Part shown: piece after piece, positions 57,628 through 64,000 of the stretch | Layout of the letters: each line of letters begins with the position of its first letter | Position numbering within the stretch: position 1 is the first letter of the stretch | NCBI GenBank assembly: GCA_904066235.2 | Contig: CAJFCV020000002.1 | Location: 7,564,001-7,628,000 of the forward strand | Direction of reading: 5' to 3' | From: Bursaphelenchus xylophilus | Lineage: Eukaryota; Nematoda; Chromadorea; Rhabditida; Aphelenchoididae | Length of the DNA stretch: 64,000 nt | Made by a program: the position numbers and the translations under genes | Notes under the pieces: model-generated | Seen by the model: the letters and a program-made list of their open reading frames with translations, nothing else | The model's database searches: none | What the model was told of the DNA's origin: nothing

Positions 57628-59282
57628 ATGACGCGGAGGATTGTTCTGGTGGCCACCTTCGTCTTTTTTTGTAAGTTTTTAATTTTTCATTATGGGTCCC
57701 ACGTGATTTGCATTCTTTTGGAATGGAATACACAGTTTTTGGGCTTTTATGAGTCAGGAATTTATTCATGCGAAAAAATTGTCTTATTTTTTAGTAAAAC
57801 TAAAATTTTGGGATGAGTTACAACGCAAATCAGCTGAAAGAACGAGGTTCCGGTAAAACTGTTAACCATGTAACCTTGTCATTATTATTTCAGATGGTTT
57901 CGTAACGTCCGAACCGCTCTATGAATACGAAATCGGACTTCTACAAAAGACTTTGGATAAAAACAGTCAAGATAATGTTGTCATCTCCGGATTTTCCATT
58001 CTAAATGGTCTGGAGTTAGTTTATCGAGATGCTCAAGGACAAACAAGGCAGGAATTTCTCGATCTCATTGGGAAAGGTAAGTTTTTTTATCACGGATAAC
58101 TCCGAATTTAATTTTTATTTACTAAATATTGTCTTTCCATAAGCTAGGAAAGTTCCTTTGCATCTATTCAGTTATGTTTTACAGGTTCATCATCTACTCT
58201 GGTTTCCCAAAAGACCCGGGCGCTTCAGCAACTTGATGGACGGAATTTGACTTTGAAATTGGCCAACAAAGCGTACATATCGGCTAAAATAACGATCAAA
58301 AAAGAGCATACAAGGGACAGCAGAGATGATCTAATCGAACAGTTAAACTTTGAGGACTCCAAAAGATCCACAGACCTCATTAACGGGTTTGTGAATTTCA
58401 CAACCAATGGTCTCATCGACAAGATTGTAACCCAAGATGATGTCAACTCGAATACGAAGTAAGTGGGTGTTTTGGTTTTATTAAAGTTTTGAAACTTTTA
58501 ATTATCTAATACCTCTTTTCAAGCCTTGTCATGGTGAATGCCCTTTATTTCACTGGAGAATTTGCCTCAAAGTTCAATAAGAACAAGACCAAGAATCTCG
58601 TATTTTATCCAAAAGCTGGAGTGGACAAAGAAGTGCCAACCATGTACAAGAAAGCCCCTTTTCCTTATAAATCAACCGCAGAAGCAGACGTTGTGCATGT
58701 TTTATACAAGGGAAATGCTCGATTAGTATTGGTGGTACCCAAAGAAAAGTTCGGATTAGACAAATTGGTAAAAGAATTGGATTCAGAGAAGTTGAAGGGC
58801 TATCTGAATGGTCTGGAATCACGGGGAATTGAGGTATGCTTTTTAAATATTTTGGACGATATAGTAACGATATTTCCAATGTACGAAATTGTCTTCTTTT
58901 CAGCTTTTCCTTCCCAAATTCAGCATCAGTTTTGAAGATGACGTAAGAGAACAGTTACAATCTCTCGGCTTGAAGAAGGGTTTCAGCCCGGAGGCTGATT
59001 TTGGTGGATTAACGGATCAGAAAGTTCCAATCGACAAAGTCAATCACAAAGTTGTCTTCAAGGTGGGCGAGTAGAAGACTATTGATTAGGAATTTGATTA
59101 TTTTGCAAACTAAAATATTTTAATTTCAGACCGATGAAGATGGCACCGTTGCAGGGGCCTCAACCGCAGTCGTCTCTTCCCGATCCTTCTCGCCGGTCGT
59201 TAATGCAGATCATCCGTTTTTATTCTTCGTCGTTGCCGATGATGAGATCATTTTCAGCGGAACCCTCAGGGATATCGAGTAA
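57628..59282 (+). CDS. secreted serpin, probably inhibitory
   Basis: Six exons: 57628-57670, 57894-58076, 58185-58458, 58524-58833, 58904-59062, 59130-59282; about 373 aa. The signal peptide reads MTRRIVLVATFVFFYGF. Serpin landmarks in order: NVVISGFSILNGLELVYRDAQGQTRQE (helix B/C), NALYFTGEFASKF (strand 3A), VLYKGNARLVLVVPKE, LFLPKFSISFEDDVREQLQSLGLKKGF and the terminal HPFLFFVVADDEIIFSGTL. The reactive-loop hinge TDEDGTVAGASTAV has the small residues needed for loop insertion, so a suicide-type protease inhibitor is likely. The scissile bond is probably within VVSSRSFSP, with Arg a candidate P1, which would suggest trypsin-like targets; this is inference. Unlike many intracellular C. elegans serpins it has a signal peptide. 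It converges on the amidase gene, with about 200 bp between stops. Confidence 0.92.
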
Positions 59283-59481
59283 ATTTGAATTCACTGTTCA
59301 TTACTATGCTTTCTCTGAACGTATTACTATTAACAATCATGGTGTAATAAATCTTCGTATAATATTTTTTGGCCCTCGGATTAGTATGTGTCATAATTTT
59401 CTTTATTTCACATTGCTATTTTTCTATTTTGTTTACATACTAGGCGAAGGTGACTAACAATATGACGTAGCATATTCTTTT

Positions 59482-61283
59482 CTACAGCTGGTCTTTAGGT
59501 GGTTTCCACCCCCCAAATATATCATGTATATGCTCCTGGGTCCTTGTCAATAAGAAATCGTTTCCTCTCTTGGCAGCCAACTGCACTGTCACCGGATATC
59601 CCTGATTGTCCAAACCAATGGGCGCTATGGCTGCAGGCAGTGCCAAGACATTGAAGATACCGGTCAGGAAGAAATCTCTTGGAGTAAAGAGTAATTCTCG
59701 ATGGAAATAATGGTTTCTGGGCAAGCTTGGAGCTACCACGAGGACGTCGTCGCTAAGAATCTGGTTGATTTTTACCCGATATTCGAGGAGTTCGTTGTGA
59801 ATTCGAGTATATTCTTGGAGACCGCGGGGCTGATTGAACATCTGGAGACATTCGACAGTTCCGGGGTTCACTTGGCCGATTCCAACCAGAGATTTTAGCT
59901 TCTCGGCGATTAAATTTACATTGTCATCAAACTAAATTAAAGTAATTATAAGATTAAGACTGTAAAATAAGAAATGGAAACGTGTTTTAGAACTCACGGG
60001 GAAGACAGCACCAGTAAAGGTTCCCAATTTGGGATCATTGATCTCATTGAAGTACCACTCCATGATCTTGTTCTGCTTAGGGATCTCCAATTCCTCGACT
60101 TCCACCTCAAACTTCTCACCCAAAGCATTTACGACTTTTGGAACAGCATTTCTTATTACGTCGGATAGCTCATTGTGCTCATCCGATATGCAAATTACAG
60201 TGTATATCTTGGTTGGCTTCAGATTTATGTAGTTATCGGGGATTGGAATATACGACAGAGCCTAAAGGTATAAAAATTTTGGTTTTTTTTGCAAACTTAT
60301 GGACTTACACTGTAGAAGATGGCCAGATCATGAGCATATCGGGCCAAAAGCCCAACTCCAGCCATGAGATGTAGGTCGTCGCCTTCCCCTCCAGGGAAAT
60401 GGCCATCAAGTGGAATGTCATCAACTGGTTTCAGAGAGAAGATTCCATTCAAAATGGCGGGCATCCGAACTGATCCTCCGATATCAGTCCCAATCCCGAT
60501 AACCGATCCCTCGGCCGAGATGATGGCCCCTTCTCCACCGGAGGATCCTCCACATGTGGTTCGGTTGTCATAAGGGGAAGACGTTGTCCCAAAAACTTTA
60601 TTAAAAGTTTCGATCCAAAGACAAGCATCGGGGACATTTGTGTGACAATGGGGGATTCCGCCAGCTGAACGGATCCTGTAAAGTCAAGATAAAAGATGTC
60701 AATTTATTGGGTGGTTAGGCTAAAAGGGATTAGTTCGTGGTTGAATTGATTCCAAGGTTTGTGTTTTACCTTTCAACGGCAACTGCATCATCTCCGACTG
60801 GTGGTAAGTTCCTTCGCCATGTGAGGCCAGAGATGGTCCGATGGCCCTTCACATCGAACGAGCTTTTTACTGAGACTGGAACACCCAAGAGTGGCTTCGT
60901 AATTTCAAGCTGAAATTCGATCAATTTATTTCTCATCCGTAAACGAAAAAAGAGGCGAAATAAGTAACACTTACATTTTTATATTCTTCCGATGCCTTGT
61001 CCAACTTCTGGATGTAATCGTCAACTCGCCTTGCCTCCTCCAACGCTTCTGCTTCAAAACTTTCCGCCACTGCATTGATGAACCCGTTAACGAATCGGAT
61101 TCTGTTAAAATAAGCCTTCACCAGGGCGTAGGATGACAATTCTCCTTCTCGAATCTTCTTTGCCGCTTCAGAAGCGGACAATTTGGTCAGGTGATTATCA
61201 CTTTCTGGGGTTACGACCCTCGCCTCCAGCTGACAATACAATTTGTATAAGGCGGCCCCGTAGACTTGAAACGTGCTGGGCAT
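59482..61283 (-). CDS. amidase-signature hydrolase, fatty acid amide hydrolase 2-like
   Basis: Five exons, right to left: 61283-60975, 60909-60770, 60675-60309, 60261-59998, 59931-59482; about 509 aa. The amidase catalytic triad is intact: Lys in GVPVSVKSSFDVKG, the cis-Ser in TTCGGSSGGEGAIISA, and the nucleophilic Ser in GIGTDIGGSVRMPA. The flow LSASEAAKKIREGELSSYALVKAYFNRI at the N-terminus and FTGIFNVLALPAAIAPIGLDNQGYPVTVQL at the C-terminus match FAAH2 more than FAAH1. The family hydrolyses fatty acid amides such as anandamide; the substrate here is not provable by sequence. A mildly hydrophobic N-terminus (FQVYGAALYKLYCQL) could aid membrane association, but I see no clear transmembrane helix. 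Confidence 0.92.
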
Positions 61284-62005
61284 CTTGAATGCTTTGGTCT
61301 GATCGTTCCTTCTATTTTTATATGTACTTTCTGATGTGTCAACTTTGTTTAGAGTGGAGCTGATTTAACTGTTTTGATCGCTTTTTCAATTCCAAATCAT
61401 TTTTGCATTCGAATTGACCCTGAAAAGGTTTCAAATTTATTCGTTCCAAAAAAGCGGAAGTTTCGATAAATTTTGTTGAAAAAGTGACGCATTCAGACAA
61501 AAGAAATTTTAAATCATGGGGTTCAAACTTGATAGCTGCAGCTATATTATAAACATTGCTTGGGAACTTTGATCTGAAAAATGTCAAATTTTTTAAAATT
61601 TAAAATGTTTTGTGACTTGAAAGTACAGTTTTATAGAGCTGTCGTTAGATAAGACGCATTAAAACGGTTCGGATTACGGTATTGAGGGTTGGTTTTAACC
61701 CTCAATATCGTAAGTTTTCTAAGTTTTTTATTATGAGACCTTGAGTTTTTTAAGTTAAGACTAAGTTAAAATTTGTTTTGAGATGATGTTTTTGACAGTT
61801 GCTAACTTTTCCAGACATCTTGCCTACTTTTGACTCCAAAAACGAATATTTTGAGATTAATCTCATGTGTGGTTTCAACTTCCAAATGAAGGCTGGTTTC
61901 TTTTTCCTAAACCGGCATCAGATTCCGGATCAAAAGAGAAGAAATATCCGGTTCCGTTGATAAAAGTCGCGCTTCACGGAAGAAGCGGGTTCAGTCTTGA
62001 ACGAG
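61284..62005. other. divergent region between amidase and Cys-rich gene
   Basis: About 720 bp between divergent genes. It contains the 17-bp stem hairpin at 61674-61713. No other gene or motif supported. Confidence 0.45.
61674..61713. repeat. 17-bp stem hairpin in a divergent promoter region
   Basis: TTACGGTATTGAGGGTT pairs with AACCCTCAATATCGTAA across a 6-nt loop. All positions pair, one as G.U in RNA. Confidence 0.8.
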
Positions 62006-64000
62006 ATGCTTCCCAATTTCTTGGGGCTTCTGCTTCTCACTGCAACTGGTCTTGGCTTTGCCGCTGAGGTCAAACAGGTGAGCAAGGAGACTTATCTCTT
62101 TTTTCATTAACTTCTAAGACAAGGATCTCACATTACTAAACTTGGAACGTCATCTTTTTAAAGTTTTATTTTTAGTCCTATTGTGAAGCCTATTCCACTT
62201 GTCGCCAAAGTGCGTTAAACCGTCTGAAGTCCTGTAAAGATGGATACTCGGCTTATTTCTTTGGCCGAATCTCCACATCAGATGTCCAAGTAGATCCATT
62301 AGATCGTATTCATTGCGAAATGTGTAAGTTTAATTTTTAAATTTAAAGGTTCGAATTTTAGCCTTCAAACGAGCTATTGTAAATCTTGAAAATCTTTATT
62401 CGACCATCGAAAGAAACGTTCCAAAATGCACCGAAAACTCAGATAAAGGATCAATTGAAGACTCGCAAGTTCTGACTTGTGAATCCTTGAAGATTGAACT
62501 CCCATCCACTGGGCAGAATGACTATTGCGTCAAGACTTACGAAGAGGATCTTAAATTTTGCCAACAGTTGGAACGATGTTGTCCCGGATATAACAAGTAA
62601 GTAAAGTGATGATTGAATAATAAAATTGCCTTAGGTGTTACGCTCAGGTGCATGATGAATCTGGGGCTTTCCAAAAGGAGAGACTTCTGACTGAGAAGTA
62701 CAACGAATGTTTGGCCCATCCCACCAAGAAGACCTACTTGGCCGATGCGCTGATTCGAAAAGCCTTGGCAGCTACAGCACCTCCACCAACAGAAGCGCCT
62801 TTCGCCCAAGCCCCTGCTGAAGAAGAAAAGAAAGAAGAGAAAGTAGAGCAAGTAAAAGAAGAAACTAAATTTGAGCAGGCTCAAGAACAAAATAAAGATG
62901 ACGACGTCAAAGAGGACAAAAAAGAGCAACCTCAGCCAGAAAAAGAGGAAAAATCTGAAGCCATTCCTCCTCAGGAAGCTCGCCAAGAACCGGAAAGTGC
63001 TGCTGAAGTCTTCGATGACAGACCGCCAAAACAGAATACGGAGAAAGATGTTGACTTCAAGGCGGAAGAGCCACATCTCAGCTTCTCTCACGACAAAAAG
63101 ACCATCAGACAAAAGAAAGTGAGATATGATGAGGAAGAAGAAGATGATGAGGAAGAGATTATCCAACTTCCATTACCCGAAGGAAACAACTCATTGTCGA
63201 AACTAAAGCCAATCCTTCAGATGAATCAGACCGAATTGGAAATAGTGGAGAAGGCCCGAGTGAAAGCGGCTATCAAGGAATTAAGAGATTCGGCCAAGAA
63301 AAACGTTCAGAAAGACGTTGGAAGAAAGGAGGAATTAACCACTGAAAAGGTAAAGGGATCACTTGAATTGTAAGCAAGGTCTTTCAGAAAGTAATCCACA
63401 ACATTATGTGCTCCCAATTCTTGGAATGTGCAGCTGTCGTGGAGAAGTTTGATGACGATTGCGAGATTCGCTTCCCGGTTGACAGAGAGACCGTCAAGGG
63501 AATTCCCAACAGACACATCCGATGGCATTTCCTCAACACTTCGACCACCACCGATGCCCAAATCCAACAACACTGCCTGAACAATGTTGATCCTATCAGT
63601 CAAGCTCAGGTAATTACTATTTGTATTATACGTTCTTCTCCCGTCCAGACAGCGTTGTTTATCTGCCATAGCCAATTCGAACTTAAATTCCAGATTGAAG
63701 CTCTGCAAAACGTAGTAAACGCTCAAAACGAAAAGTGCACACGAGATCAATCCGTCGGGCGAAAGACTGCGGAAGTAAGTCGATAAGAAATATTTCCAAA
63801 ATTTTGTTTTTTTAACTCCCAATCTCTAAAACACTTCTCACAATGCTTGTATTCCAGTTCGATGGTTGTGAAAACGTCGGTCTTGTAAACGAATTGGTCG
63901 AGTTGGCCAAGATCCCATTAGATGAAGACCCAAAACTAACTAACGCCGAGAAACAACAAAAGTGCAAAGCGAGACATTCGGACTTTGGTCGTCGTTGTCG
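62006..64000 (+). CDS. secreted Cys-rich protein with acidic Lys/Glu linker (cut by right edge)
   Basis: Seven exons seen: 62006-62077, 62176-62323, 62362-62596, 62635-63349, 63388-63609, 63649-63774, 63858-64000 and beyond; at least 510 aa. The signal peptide is MLPNFLGLLLLTATGLGFAA. A first cysteine-rich unit (SYCEAYSTCRQ... LKSC, HCEM, KFCQQLERCCPGYNKCY) is followed by a long low-complexity Glu/Lys/Gln region (about residues 205-360). A second cysteine-rich unit (IMCSQFLECAAV... DDDCEIRF, HCLNN, LFICHSQFE, EKCTRD) has similar spacing, suggesting an internal duplication. No catalytic motif. I do not recognise the family; extracellular matrix or cuticle is a guess. The 3' end lies outside the window. 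Confidence 0.72.

Overview
The window is nuclear DNA from a nematode. The evidence is the intron style (mostly 40-80 bp introns with GTAAG/GTGAG donors and TTTTCAG acceptors, plus a few long ones), 3' splice acceptors a few bases before many start codons (the pattern expected of trans-spliced messages), and the gene set itself: an alpha-tubulin without lysine 40, EHS-1, NUD-1, a histidine ammonia-lyase and a nematode-type globin. I cannot name the species. All exon joins below were assembled by eye from splice signals and frame continuity, so single-base errors at junctions are possible.

Layout. 0.4-7.2 kb: an M13 metallopeptidase with two M13-like modules (+), tail-to-tail with a membrane-anchored histidine acid phosphatase (-). 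8.9-10.3 kb: a secreted Lys/Glu-rich orphan (+). 11.1 kb: ribosomal protein eL42 (-). 13.2-17.2 kb: TTC36 (-), glutathione synthetase (+) and mitochondrial ribosomal protein S18C (-). 19.2-27.3 kb: a SAMHD1-type dNTPase (-), the OST48 subunit of oligosaccharyltransferase (-) and NudC (+). 27.3-34.4 kb: a 7 kb stretch with no convincing gene, upstream of a globin (+). 37.7-42.8 kb: alpha-tubulin and EPS15/EHS-1 (+). 44.7-50.6 kb: a very long double-domain heme peroxidase (+). 50.8-53.7 kb: a tandem PDZ protein (-). 54.9-59.3 kb: histidine ammonia-lyase, tRNA-Gln and a secreted serpin (+). 59.5-61.3 kb: an FAAH2-like amidase (-). 62.0 kb to the edge: a cysteine-rich secreted protein (+, cut by the window).

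Mobile DNA is well marked. Two 1.1-1.3 kb elements have CACAGGGG termini and dense subterminal ACTTATAA repeats (2-bp target duplications). A 1.4 kb element with about 130-bp terminal inverted repeats fills an OST48 intron (4-bp duplication). A 391-bp hAT-like MITE carrying a 21-bp minisatellite sits in a globin intron (perfect 8-bp duplication). Two GC-rich repeat copies lie near 21.4 and 37.2 kb in opposite orientation.

The genes are mostly housekeeping or secreted-protein functions and do not form one pathway. Several neighbours are convergent with short gaps (88-200 bp). The most unusual proteins are the peroxidase whose N-terminal domain has lost both heme histidines, the double M13 protein, and the histidine ammonia-lyase with Cys-Ser-Gly in place of the usual Ala-Ser-Gly cofactor tripeptide.
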